NCBI GenBank assembly: GCA_040702975.1
Contig: CP159990.1
Coordinates: forward strand, 682,001 to 746,000
Direction of reading: 5' to 3'
Length of the DNA: 64,000 bases
Origin: Roseburia hominis
GTDB lineage: Bacteria; Bacillota; Clostridia; Lachnospirales; Lachnospiraceae
In this document: positions 36,551-44,385 of the stretch, in pieces
How positions within the stretch are numbered: the first letter of the stretch is position 1
Layout of the letters: each line of letters opens with the position of its first letter
The notes under the pieces: model-generated
The model's database searches: none
Told to the model about the DNA's origin: nothing
Seen by the model: only the letters and a program-made list of their open reading frames with translations
Program-made: the position numbers and the translations under genes

Positions 36551-36602
36551 CGGCGCAATGAACACAAACTCCCAATTTTGGGAATCTGTGTTCATTACGC
36601 CG
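36551..36602 (-). terminator. Attenuator-like terminator upstream of the excisionase gene
   Basis: CGGCG, AATGAACACA and TCCCAA pair with their complements to form a long hairpin, followed on the minus strand by TTTTTTT. It lies between a strong minus-strand promoter (36818-36846) and the ribosome binding site of the HTH gene. Nothing else on that strand needs terminating there, so it probably controls read-through. Confidence 0.7.
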
Positions 36603-37050
36603 CTGCTATGCAAAAATATAATACTAAGTGAAATGACACTCAGCACCGGTAATCATACGTCCGGACGACCTTCTCTTTCACCCTCCGTCTGTGCTGGCAC
36701 TAATACTGCCCGGAGGTGAGGTGTATTAGTATGGCCGTTTGCCGAATCTCCACGTAATTAAACACGGTTTTATTCAATTCTATGATTTCGTGAAGCCTTC
36801 TGTGTGCTTCTGTATATACTATACCCTTTCCTTTGGGTTTTGTCAATATAGCGAAAAAAACAGGCCAATCGTCTTAAAACCTATACTGGGTATAGAAATT
36901 AGCTTATTTTAGGGGGAAAACTTAAAAATAAAAAAAGAATAATAAAATAAATAAAATATAAACGAAATATAAACAAAATATAAACTGAGTTAAAAGAGGT
37001 ACATAATTTAATATGAATCCGGGTGCCAATTTAAAAAGGAGATATCAAAT
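36603..37050. other. Structured leader and intergenic region
   Basis: No gene is supported. On the minus strand about 200 bases of leader lie between promoter and terminator, with self-pairing segments such as CCTCCG/CGGAGG and CTAATAC/GTATTAG around 36690-36730. I recognise no known riboswitch class. To the right of the promoter the DNA is very AT-rich. Confidence 0.45.
36818..36846 (-). promoter_or_regulatory. Sigma-A promoter of the excisionase/primase cluster
   Basis: Minus strand TTGACA, 17 bases, TATAGT, a near-consensus promoter. The predicted leader is about 290 bases. Confidence 0.75.
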
Positions 37051-37281
37051 ATGAATAAGCAAAAAAATGAAACGTTTTGGGATGTTGCAATTCAACTTGC
37101 CCGGATGTATGGAATAGCAGAGACGTTAGAGCCATTGCCGGTTCTGGCATGGGACAAGACCTGCTCTGTAATATGTGAGTGGGTAGAGGAATATTTACAG
37201 CTACAAGAGGTAGATATTGTGGATTTCTTTGATAAAAAGGTTGAAATAATAAAAAAAGCAACGATCATCACGGAACAATAA
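37051..37281 (+). CDS. Small protein, unknown
   Basis: 76 residues, acidic, with AAAAAGGAG upstream. Contains Trp/Cys-bearing helices (DKTCSVICEWVEEYLQ). It diverges from the excisionase cluster. Not recognised. Confidence 0.5.
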   Translation: MNKQKNETFWDVAIQLARMYGIAETLEPLPVLAWDKTCSVICEWVEEYLQLQEVDIVDFFDKKVEIIKKATIITEQ

Positions 37282-37673
37282 TGTGGTGCGCTGCTTAGTC
37301 TTGTGCAGGTGGGATATTGACGTTATCACTCCACTAATAGTAGTGACAAAAGCGTTTCACATCTTTTATCTCTACTATGTGGACCAAAGGGCTTTCCACC
37401 TCTGGACTCCCCCTTCAAAAACCAAAACAAATTTATACAAAAATTGTACAATTTTTATATAAACCCATGCCCCCGGAACATTGGCACCGAATCCAGATAC
37501 GCCACACCGTCCCACGCTCACGCCATATCCCGTATCTGCCTCCCTGTGCCAATATCCCTCATCTTGCCCATTTCTCCTCATTTATGAGCAGTTTTTGCAT
37601 GGGCATTCTATGGGCATGGCATAGGCACAGTATTCCCATTACATGGGCATCGCATGGGCATAGAATGTCCATG
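37282..37673. repeat. Gene-free region with palindromes
   Basis: It contains an 18-bp perfect palindrome (AAAAATTGTACAATTTTT, 37439-37456) and a long inverted repeat whose 27-bp arms (37592-37618 and 37653-37679) match at 25 positions. The arms repeat ATGGGCAT and enclose more ATGGGCAT copies. No gene was seen. A cruciform or protein-binding role is possible. Confidence 0.65.
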
Positions 37674-37705
37674 CAAAAAAAGCAGACGGCGAAAAACCAT
37701 CTGCT
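37674..37705 (-). terminator. Terminator of the XRE gene
   Basis: AGCAGATGG and CCGTCTGCT (one mismatch) followed by TTTTTTT on the minus strand, directly at the stop codon. Confidence 0.8.
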
Positions 37706-37914
37706 TAAATATTATCATCTTCTGTAAAAGTAACAACATCATTCGGCGTACAATCCAATACCGCACACAACTTTTCCAGTGTATTCATCGTGATGCTTTG
37801 ATTTCTTTTTAACATTGTTATCGTGTACGGACTAAAACCTTTTTTGTAAATCAGTGTGTATGTGGTAATCCCCTTCTTTTGCATCGTGTCCCAAAGTGGG
37901 GCGTATGAAATCAC
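37705..37914 (-). CDS. XRE-family transcriptional regulator
   Basis: A 69-residue single-domain Cro/C1-type repressor (KGITTYTLIYKKGFSPYTIT, then LEKLCAVLDCTPNDVV). The size matches small Firmicutes XRE proteins that control a neighbouring gene. The divergent gap to 38110 holds its promoter and that of the lipoprotein pair. Confidence 0.8.
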   Translation of the reverse strand: MISYAPLWDTMQKKGITTYTLIYKKGFSPYTITMLKRNQSITMNTLEKLCAVLDCTPNDVVTFTEDDNI

Positions 37915-38110
37915 GGCAATCCCTCCGAATCATAATAGTGTAGATAAATCTTTATTATGATTATGATGTGACTTTTGCATCTTGCATATTAACAAATATT
38001 TGTCTATAATACTGTGTATACAATGTATGTGATGTGTCTGTTGTTCATCTGATTTTGTCGGGTGCTACAGTACATATACAGCAACATCAAAAGAAGAGAG
38101 GTAATACAAC

Positions 38111-38701
38111 ATGAAGAAGAAATTAGTACTAATCTTGATTGCGGCAACACTGACACTTGCATCTACCGCTTGCGGCAGCAAACCAGCACAGGAACCAGCA
38201 GAACCGCAGCAGCAGGAACAGCAAGAAACTGAACCTGTAGAACAGGAAGAGGAAGAAGAATCTGAACCAGAAACCACGGAACCGGAAGAATCTGCAGAAC
38301 CAGAATCCGAACCGGAAGAAACCGACGAATCAACACCTGGTGCAAGCATGACGAACGCACTTCCGCTTACCGTAGGTGAAACCGTATCAGGGGAAGTTGA
38401 AAGAGGTAAATCTGTATGGTATACTTTTACCGCAAGTGATAAAGAATCAGTGTATAATGTAATCCTCGAAAACACCACCACAGACGGAGGAGCGTATGGT
38501 CTTGAAATCCAAGGTGTTCTTCGTGATGAAAATGGCGAGAAAATTGGTTCTCATTTCAATGCTTTCGATGATGGAAAAATCGAAGTCGAAGAGCTGAAAG
38601 ATTTGAAACCAAATACTACTTACTATGTACACCTGTCACTTACCGACCTTGTCGATGTAAATGGTGACTATAACCTTACGGTAAAAGAAGTAACAGAGTA
38701 A
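38111..38701 (+). CDS. Lipoprotein with acidic linker
   Basis: 196 residues. The signal peptide ends in a lipobox (LASTAC), so the protein is anchored to the outer face of the membrane. About 60 residues of Glu/Pro/Gln-rich linker follow, then a beta-rich domain resembling pre-peptidase C-terminal domains (GETVSGEVERGKSVWYTFTA). It may bind a ligand or cell-wall component. AAGAGAGGT lies before the ATG. It forms a pair with the next gene. Confidence 0.75.
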   Translation: MKKKLVLILIAATLTLASTACGSKPAQEPAEPQQQEQQETEPVEQEEEEESEPETTEPEESAEPESEPEETDESTPGASMTNALPLTVGETVSGEVERGKSVWYTFTASDKESVYNVILENTTTDGGAYGLEIQGVLRDENGEKIGSHFNAFDDGKIEVEELKDLKPNTTYYVHLSLTDLVDVNGDYNLTVKEVTE

Positions 38702-38723
38702 ATAATTAAAGGAGATGGAAAAG

Positions 38724-39383
38724 GTGAAACACCTACATAAATTGTTGATGGTGATTTTATCTTGTATGATGATTGTGAGCCTTGTCGGATGCGGGTCATC
38801 CGACAAGATGAAGGATACATTAGAATCGAAATATGAATCATCATCGGAAGAATCATCAAAACCAGAGACGAAACCTGAAACGAAACCTGAGACGGAATCC
38901 GAGGACAAGTCAGAGCCTACTGAAGACAGCAAAGCTGACTCTAAGCCTGCTGAAAGCAAGCCTGAAGTAAAACCTTCTCAGCCAAGCAAACCTGCACAGC
39001 CAACTCCGACTCAGCCGTCTAAGCCTACCGAAACGAAGCCTGCTCATACGCACAGCTGGAAAAACCACACTGTCACTGAGAAAGTGCAGACAGGTACAAA
39101 GCATCATGATGCTGTGACAGAAGAACAGTGGGTTCCTGGTGAAATGGTAACTTATGTTGATTGTTCTTGTGGACAAATGTTCAAATCAATGAACGCATAC
39201 GAACAACACACAGTAGACATGCTCCTTGCAGGTGACCAAAGAAACCATTCTTGTGCAGTTAGTCAACAAGAAGAAGGTGGTCACTCTGAAACTGTCACAG
39301 TAAAAGAAGCTTGGGATGAACCCATCTACGAAAATCAAACTCGTGTTGATTATCAATACTGTGACTGCGGTGCACGCAAATAA
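38724..39383 (+). CDS. Lipoprotein with Pro/Thr linker and Cys/His-rich domain
   Basis: 219 residues from a GTG chosen because AAGGAG is nine bases upstream; an ATG three codons earlier touches that site. The lipobox is VSLVGC. A Lys/Pro/Ser/Thr-rich linker with KPETKPET-type repeats spans to about residue 110. The C-terminal domain has HTHSWKNHTVTEK and CSCGQMFKSMNAYEQH, then YCDCGAR, which may bind zinc. Similar modules occur in gut Firmicutes surface proteins. Function unknown. Confidence 0.72.
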   Translation: MKHLHKLLMVILSCMMIVSLVGCGSSDKMKDTLESKYESSSEESSKPETKPETKPETESEDKSEPTEDSKADSKPAESKPEVKPSQPSKPAQPTPTQPSKPTETKPAHTHSWKNHTVTEKVQTGTKHHDAVTEEQWVPGEMVTYVDCSCGQMFKSMNAYEQHTVDMLLAGDQRNHSCAVSQQEEGGHSETVTVKEAWDEPIYENQTRVDYQYCDCGARK

Positions 39384-39400
39384 CAGGTACTTTCAACCAA

Positions 39401-39438
39401 TACAGGTCGGGACTTAGTCCCGACCTGTATATTTTTTC
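39401..39438 (+). terminator. Terminator after the lipoprotein pair
   Basis: TACAGGTCGGGAC and GTCCCGACCTGTA enclose a short loop and are followed by TATTTTTTC. Confidence 0.9.
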
Positions 39439-39504
39439 ATAAATACAAAAAACAACAAAATACTACATAAAATCCTACAAAACATACAACAAATAAACAA
39501 CAAG

Positions 39505-39531
39505 AGGGAGGTAGCCGTTGGCTACCTCCCT
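39505..39531. terminator. Second hairpin, probably for the leftward ORF
   Basis: A perfect 12-bp stem AGGGAGGTAGCC with a 3-base loop, 46 bases past the end of the frame at 39578-39907. The tail is not a clean T run. Confidence 0.5.
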
Positions 39532-39577
39532 ATTGTTGTTTCAAATGGCTACTAACGTAGCAAATTACCTACATACA

Positions 39578-39907
39578 TCACACATTTCTCAAAATAGACA
39601 ATATCCCATCAATATCTGGTGTCATTCGATGCTTATCACCATTTTCATACTCATTCAAATATCTCTGACAATCATAAACAATTTTACTCTCATTTTGTGC
39701 CAATATATTTAGAACACCATTATAATAACTATTATTTCCAACAAAATATGTATCAATATATTTTCTCATAATCGGAAACAATTTAATATAATGCACACCA
39801 TGATGACAATTAACCCTGGTTCTTGAATTCGGTGGTAAAGAAAAATACTGAGACTTAGGAACATTTGCAGATATATTTGACCTCAAAGGTACAACAAAAT
39901 CTTGCAA
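39578..39907 (-). pseudogene. Hypothetical protein, possibly 5' truncated
   Basis: 109 codons of plausible protein (CHHGVHYIKLFPIMRKYIDT) but no convincing start: the frame opens at a TTG right after a TGA, while a good AGGAG plus ATG upstream reads a different frame. A one-base indel near the start would join them. Not recognised. The DNA is AT-rich like the adjacent toxin-like locus. Confidence 0.45.
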
Positions 39908-39937
39908 TCACTAATTTTATCATATGTCTCCTAACAC

Positions 39938-39972
39938 AATAATAACCCCACATATGTGGAGTTATTATTTTA
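39938..39972. terminator. Terminator hairpin
   Basis: AATAATAAC and GTTATTATT enclose CCACATATGTGG, followed by TTTATC. It lies between the two leftward frames. The rest of 39908-40137 shows no gene. Confidence 0.65.
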
Positions 39973-40137
39973 TCATACAATTGGATGATATTCTAAATTC
40001 AAGTCCCATCATCCACGGAGACCAAACTTACAAAAAAATATCTATTAAGACGATTTTTAAGGCTTCGTAACCTACTATTATGCTATCAAAATTATTATTT
40101 TATTGATAATAGTATAGAAAAAATGTTACTGACCAAA

Positions 40138-40803
40138 CTATACACATAACTGTTCAGGCTTAGTAATAATTTCTAAAAATTTCATCTGAAGGGAATCATC
40201 AAGTTTATCCAATAACAATTCATCCTTTTCATATATACCAACTACATTTGAAACATATACCAGTTCATTATATGTAATATTTCCCACCTGTTTTGCAAAT
40301 ATAGCTATAATCCGTTTTTCTGCTTTTGACTTTGTTGAAGCGCTGGCTTTTCTTAAAGTTCTTGCCTTATTAACATCAGTTGCAAACCCAATGCACATAT
40401 TACTGGCAGGGCTTTTAACAGCATAAGGAAATATACAAGTTCTAGTATCTAATACTTCCAAAAGTAAAGATTTACCACCATCTTTATAAAACAATTCATG
40501 AATTTTTTCAACATGTTTTCCCTTTGTTCTTAATGTACTCCAATTATACTTTTGGTCTGTAGCAATATTTCCAACATCAATCGTTCCCAAAACACAATTT
40601 CGATAAAAATCATCATCACCCAAATTACTATAAAGACCTGTTAAATGCTTATAATCCGATGGAAAAAATCGAACATCAACCTCAAGTCCGTCGGCACACA
40701 CAATCTTAAACACTTTATTAACCAAATATTTATTATAATTTCGTGCCCCAGTAATTATCTGATTTCTTAACTTGCTTTTATGTCCATTTGATAACGTCTC
40801 CAT
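40138..40803 (-). CDS. Putative nuclease-type toxin of a type III-like TA locus
   Basis: 221 residues. The start is an ATG with AGGAG seven bases before it; a longer frame reaches into the repeats but lacks a ribosome binding site. The first 60 residues resemble the PBECR-type (Barnase/EndoU/ColicinE5-D/RelE-like) nuclease opening: a short strand region, then VRFFPSDYKHLTGL with the HLTG motif at 53-56. Basic and polar residues (RTKGKHVEKIHELFY, TRTCIFPYAV) follow. It does not look like ToxN/AbiQ. It is preceded, in order, by a sigma-A promoter, two 81-nt repeats and a terminator, which is the layout of type III toxin-antitoxin loci. Toxin identity is inference. Confidence 0.55.
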   Translation of the reverse strand: METLSNGHKSKLRNQIITGARNYNKYLVNKVFKIVCADGLEVDVRFFPSDYKHLTGLYSNLGDDDFYRNCVLGTIDVGNIATDQKYNWSTLRTKGKHVEKIHELFYKDGGKSLLLEVLDTRTCIFPYAVKSPASNMCIGFATDVNKARTLRKASASTKSKAEKRIIAIFAKQVGNITYNELVYVSNVVGIYEKDELLLDKLDDSLQMKFLEIITKPEQLCV

Positions 40804-40830
40804 ACGTCTACTCCTATGTATTTTATATGC

Positions 40831-40866
40831 AAAAAATAAAAGCAGGAGAAATCCATTTCTCCTGCT
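40831..40866 (-). terminator. Terminator between repeat RNA and toxin-like gene
   Basis: AGCAGGAGAAA and its complement (11-bp perfect stem, 4-base loop) followed on the minus strand by TTTATTTTTT. In type III loci this terminator sets the ratio of antitoxin RNA to toxin message. Confidence 0.88.
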
Positions 40867-41082
40867 CCTAATTGCAAGTTTCCTGCTGGTTGTCAGCCTC
40901 GTATCGCCTATAGCCATACAAAAACGGATTTGGACTTTTAACAACTTCCAATTGTTCACAACTTCAATGCTGGTTGTCAGCCTCGTATCGCCTATAGCCA
41001 TACAAAAACGGATTTGGACTTTTAACAACTTCCAATTGTTCACAACTTGTCATGCTTGCACATGAAGAACATTACTGTTCTT
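40841..41082 (-). ncRNA. Candidate repeat antitoxin RNA
   Basis: Predicted from the promoter start near 41082 to the terminator. It begins with a small hairpin (AAGAACA-GTAA-TGTTCTT), then carries two 81-nt direct repeats (41048-40968 and 40964-40884) separated by three bases, then a 17-base spacer and the terminator. No start codon with a ribosome binding site was seen in it. The two repeats are identical. Known type III antitoxins have repeats of about 34-48 nt, so the unit is long. Confidence 0.55.
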
Positions 41083-41088
41083 GGTATA

Positions 41089-41117
41089 AGTATATGCAAA
41101 AACCACCCTTTTGTCAA
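41089..41117 (-). promoter_or_regulatory. Consensus promoter of the repeat RNA
   Basis: Minus strand TTGACA, 17 bases, TATACT. Almost perfect sigma-A promoter, so the RNA should be abundant. The hairpin at 41065-41082 starts at the predicted transcript end. Confidence 0.82.
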
Positions 41118-41276
41118 CTAAAATCACAAGGAATCTCTGGAAAAATGCTCATGCTGAAGAAAAAATAAAAAGTGGCATAGAATTTATTATTTGATATGAT
41201 AACACTTCCATTCTGAATAATATGAGCTAAAATAAATTTATAAAGAGCAATATACAAGAAAAGCAGGTGAGACAAA

Positions 41277-41981
41277 ATGAGTATTTATGGATATATCCGA
41301 GTCTCGACCAAACAACAGAAGGTACAGAGACAAATTGATAATATTAAGGATTTTGACAATGACGCAATTCTTTATATTGAAAAACAGTCTGGTAAAGATA
41401 TTGAGGGGCGCAATGAGTTCCAGAAGCTCTTAAAACGTGTAAAATCTGGTGATACGATTATCTTCGATGAAGTTAGCAGGATGAGCAGAAATGCGTCAGA
41501 GGGATATGCACTTTATATGGAATTGTTTCATAAGAATGTCAATCTGATTTTTTTAAAGGAGCGGCATATTGATACAGAGGAGTACAAACGCCGTACACAA
41601 TCACATCTTCATCGTATTGAATCGCAGGACGCAAAAATGGATAATCTCGTTAATGGCATTCTGGAATTGGTAGAAGAATTTGAAAAAGAAAATTTGAAGG
41701 ATAATATCCGATTGGCTTTTGAACAGGCAGAGCATGAACGCTTATTTTTGATTAAACGTGTCAGAGAAGGGAAAGCGCGGAGCCAGACGAAGCAAGGCAG
41801 ACCAGCGGGCAGCCCGAATCTGTCAAAAGAAAAAGCAAATGCTATTAAGAAGAAAATCCGGGAATTATCGAAAGACTTTGACGGATTTTATACAGACACA
41901 AAAATTTTCAGAGATTACCTTCAAATTTCCAAAACCACCTATTACAGGTATAAAAGGGAACTTCTTGCGGAGCGTAATTAG
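41277..41981 (+). CDS. Serine recombinase (resolvase family)
   Basis: 234 residues. The small resolvase/invertase catalytic domain covers about 1-135: IYGYIRVSTKQQ with the nucleophile Ser 10, GDTIIFDEVSRMSRN near 60, and the helix E region. The C-terminal helix-turn-helix is RDYLQISKTTYYRYK. Resolvases resolve cointegrates of replicative transposons at a res site. AAGCAGGTGAG precedes the ATG. Its position about 100 bp from block copy 2, in an element with Tn7-like genes, suits a resolution role like TniR of Tn5053. No clear res site was identified. Confidence 0.88.
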   Translation: MSIYGYIRVSTKQQKVQRQIDNIKDFDNDAILYIEKQSGKDIEGRNEFQKLLKRVKSGDTIIFDEVSRMSRNASEGYALYMELFHKNVNLIFLKERHIDTEEYKRRTQSHLHRIESQDAKMDNLVNGILELVEEFEKENLKDNIRLAFEQAEHERLFLIKRVREGKARSQTKQGRPAGSPNLSKEKANAIKKKIRELSKDFDGFYTDTKIFRDYLQISKTTYYRYKRELLAERN

Positions 41982-42297
41982 TGCCAAAATAATACGGAAT
42001 ATTTTTGTGATGATTTATAGCGAAAATATAGGTAAAAATGTATTCCAAAATAATCATAAATAAAAGGGTTCGATTTAACACTATGTTTCCGTGCAACATT
42101 TGTTATCCTCAAAAAGACAAAAATCGTTAGCCTCAATCGTTAACAAATTAGCATAAAAAATTGAGCCTCAGACTGGGTTAAATGGCCCATGTCTGGGGCT
42201 ATTTTTATGTGGAGGAGGATTGGTTCGGGAAAATAGGATTGGGGGTATGACAGGCGTAAATCCCGTTGCGGAAAACTGCCACAAATGCCGTATTTAT

Positions 42298-43965
42298 AAG
42301 GGCACTGAAAAACTTCCATTTTTTAAGTGGGAGTTTTTCTTTTATGACGATTTTTTGTGATTTTCAGTTCTTTTTCGATAAGATTACAGAATAATGCTAT
42401 GGTTTAAGCCATAGCCAATTCCTGTAATCTTACTATCCTTTTTACATTTGCTGTAAATGCGGTAAAATACATTTGAACATGCATAGCAAATAACCCTCTT
42501 GAATCTGCTCTGCGCAAACCGTGGGCTTCTTTTAATTCTCCATTCTTTTCTTCTATCCTATGCCGGATTTTCATTCTCTCTTGGAAGTATTCACTTTCTT
42601 CAAATTTAAGCCTTTCCATGTTTTTCGCGCTTGCCTGCGTGATACTGTAACTCCGTTCTTTTGAGTTTGATTTTCCTACACGGCAGTTTTCTCTTTGCGG
42701 GCATTTCCGGCACTTAACTTTGCTAAATATATATCTTAAATAGGTGTTCCCGTTTTTGGCAGCTCTCTTTTCCACTCGCATGGAAAGCTCTCCGGCAGGA
42801 CATTGCAGCAACCCTGCATCTTTATTGAAACAGAACCCCTCCGCAAGGTTTCCGTTTGCAGCCGCCGCTACAGCTGTATTCGTTCGGGCAATCAGTGCAA
42901 TCTCTTTTCCGCATACTTCCAGATTATCATCACTGACATATGCCATATCTCCGATAACTTCTGTTACTTTTATTCCATTTTTCTGTGCTTTTTCTATCAG
43001 TTTCGGCAATTCCTGACCATCCGGTGCTCCTCCATCTGTTACACTTATCCCAGCAATCAGACGGCCTTCTGTCATTGCGAGATGATTCTTATACCCATAA
43101 AACGTACTGGTCGCCGTTTTGTGCCCAAACCGTGCATCTTTATCATCTTTGGAACGGATCTCTCTGATCTGTTCGTTCTCAAGCAGTTCTTTCATCTCTT
43201 TAGAGATTTTCTGTATCTTTTGATTTCCACAGGTTTCTATCCCTTCCTCCAGAACCTGGAGCAGTTCCTTCGTATAGGCGATCTCTTCGTCCAATCCTGC
43301 TTCCAAAGATGGTTTCTCTGGAAATCTCTCTGATAATTCAAAAGCATTTTTATAAATCTCTTTCCGAAGTTGTTTACTCATATCCCTCAGGATTTGTGTG
43401 GGGGATTTCGCTCGGACGGATGCAGTTGTGTGGGTAGAATCCACGATAATCGTTCCCGATTTGATTAGACCTTTGTCCAGAGCCTGCTGGATTGTTTCTT
43501 TCAGCATTTCCTCCAGAATATCTTCCGTGATGCGGGTCTTTCTGAATTTCGTCAGAAGACTGGGATCTATCATTTTTTCTTCTGGTTCCAGATCCAGAAA
43601 AAATTTATATGCCATGTCTGTCTGAGCACTGCTGATCAGGGTTTCATCGGACAGATCGTACAGCTTTTTCAGAAAAAGCAGTTTAAACATCATCTCCGGT
43701 TCTTTCGCCGGCCGCCCGAAATTTTCACAATACTGTTTACGGAGCATTGGATTTACAAAACTAAAATCTATATTTTCTTTAATTCTACGCAAAAGATGAT
43801 TTGCTGGAATGATTGCATCATAAATCCCCTGATAGGGTGATAATGAAAGTTTCAACTGTGAATGGTCTTTCAACATGGCAGAACCTCCTTCCTCATGATT
43901 CTATTATAATGGATACATTAAAAAAGCCCAATTCTTTTTTAGAATCAGACTTTTTCAGTGCCCTT
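42298..43965. mobile_element. IS1182-like insertion sequence, copy 2
   Basis: Same IS at the same base of the same mini-element, with the same TATTTAT flanks. Two independent insertions at one base are unlikely, so the block was copied after the IS arrived. Confidence 0.88.
42404..43876 (-). CDS. IS1182-family transposase, copy 2
   Basis: Identical in all 490 residues to the copy at 20241-21713; see that entry for motifs. The identity indicates very recent duplication or active gene conversion. The gene looks intact, so the IS may still be active. Confidence 0.93.
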   Translation of the reverse strand: MLKDHSQLKLSLSPYQGIYDAIIPANHLLRRIKENIDFSFVNPMLRKQYCENFGRPAKEPEMMFKLLFLKKLYDLSDETLISSAQTDMAYKFFLDLEPEEKMIDPSLLTKFRKTRITEDILEEMLKETIQQALDKGLIKSGTIIVDSTHTTASVRAKSPTQILRDMSKQLRKEIYKNAFELSERFPEKPSLEAGLDEEIAYTKELLQVLEEGIETCGNQKIQKISKEMKELLENEQIREIRSKDDKDARFGHKTATSTFYGYKNHLAMTEGRLIAGISVTDGGAPDGQELPKLIEKAQKNGIKVTEVIGDMAYVSDDNLEVCGKEIALIARTNTAVAAAANGNLAEGFCFNKDAGLLQCPAGELSMRVEKRAAKNGNTYLRYIFSKVKCRKCPQRENCRVGKSNSKERSYSITQASAKNMERLKFEESEYFQERMKIRHRIEEKNGELKEAHGLRRADSRGLFAMHVQMYFTAFTANVKRIVRLQELAMA

Positions 43966-44159
43966 TATTTATGCGGGTTTGAGGGGTGAGAGATGATGTG
44001 GGAAATAGCTATGGGAGGTTGTTACGAGAATAGGTGCGAGAGGTTGTTACGTGATCTCGTTACGGGATTTTTGAGGCGGGGGATGTTGTTGCCGGTGGGA
44101 TGTTACGGGAGGATGGTGAGATTTGCCTTTTTCAGGATAGTGAGGGTTACACCGGAACA

Positions 44160-44164
44160 GAAAT
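44160..44164. repeat. Right target-site duplication GAAAT
   Basis: Matches 19916-19920. Removing the insert would restore GTGATGAAATGGGTTTG just after guaA. Confidence 0.75.
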
Positions 44165-44217
44165 GGGTTTGAAAAGTCTAGTGTTTATGCGGATTACAAG
44201 CAAATTTGTTTAAGCGC

Positions 44218-44235
44218 TGGCAACGATTTGGCAAC
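44218..44235. other. int: Integrase arm-type direct repeats
   Basis: TGGCAAC occurs twice with an 11-bp period about 55 bp inside the element end. Paired direct repeats of this kind near the end are typical arm sites bound by the N-terminal domain of Tn916/Tn5801-type integrases. Confidence 0.5.
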
Positions 44236-44280
44236 ATTTCGGGTATCACTCACTGAATAACAGAATACTTCAATAACAGA

Positions 44281-44333
44281 AAAACCTTACTGATTTTCAG
44301 AAATGAAGCTGAAAGTCGGTAAGGTTTTTTTTT
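44281..44333. terminator. Bidirectional terminator
   Basis: AACCTTACTGA..TTCAG pairs with CTGAA..TCGGTAAGGTT and is followed by nine T; the other strand has AAAAA. It lies between the element end and the XRE gene. Confidence 0.8.
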
Positions 44334-44385
44334 GTGGATAAGGAACTGACAGGCGGCGGGACAGTGTGCATTTTCGGGTTGGAAA

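Larger units (their letters stand above)
42084..44159. mobile_element. 2,076-bp block, copy 2
   Basis: Direct repeat of 19921-21996, offset by 22,163 bases, including the mini-element ends, terminator, IS and GTTACG array. Its left flank is CACTA and its right flank GAAAT. Copy 1 has GAAAT on the left and TAGTG on the right. The inner flanks are complementary, and joined they would read CACTATAGTG. Confidence 0.85.

Noticed and set aside
40138..41043. Longer 301-residue version of the toxin-like protein
   Set aside because: Its extra N-terminus is just the translated repeats and terminator, with no ribosome binding site; the ATG at 40803 has one.
40884..41048. Two long direct repeats as a CRISPR array
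   Set aside because: Units are 81 nt with a 3-nt spacer, only two copies, and no cas genes; the promoter/terminator/toxin order fits a repeat RNA better.
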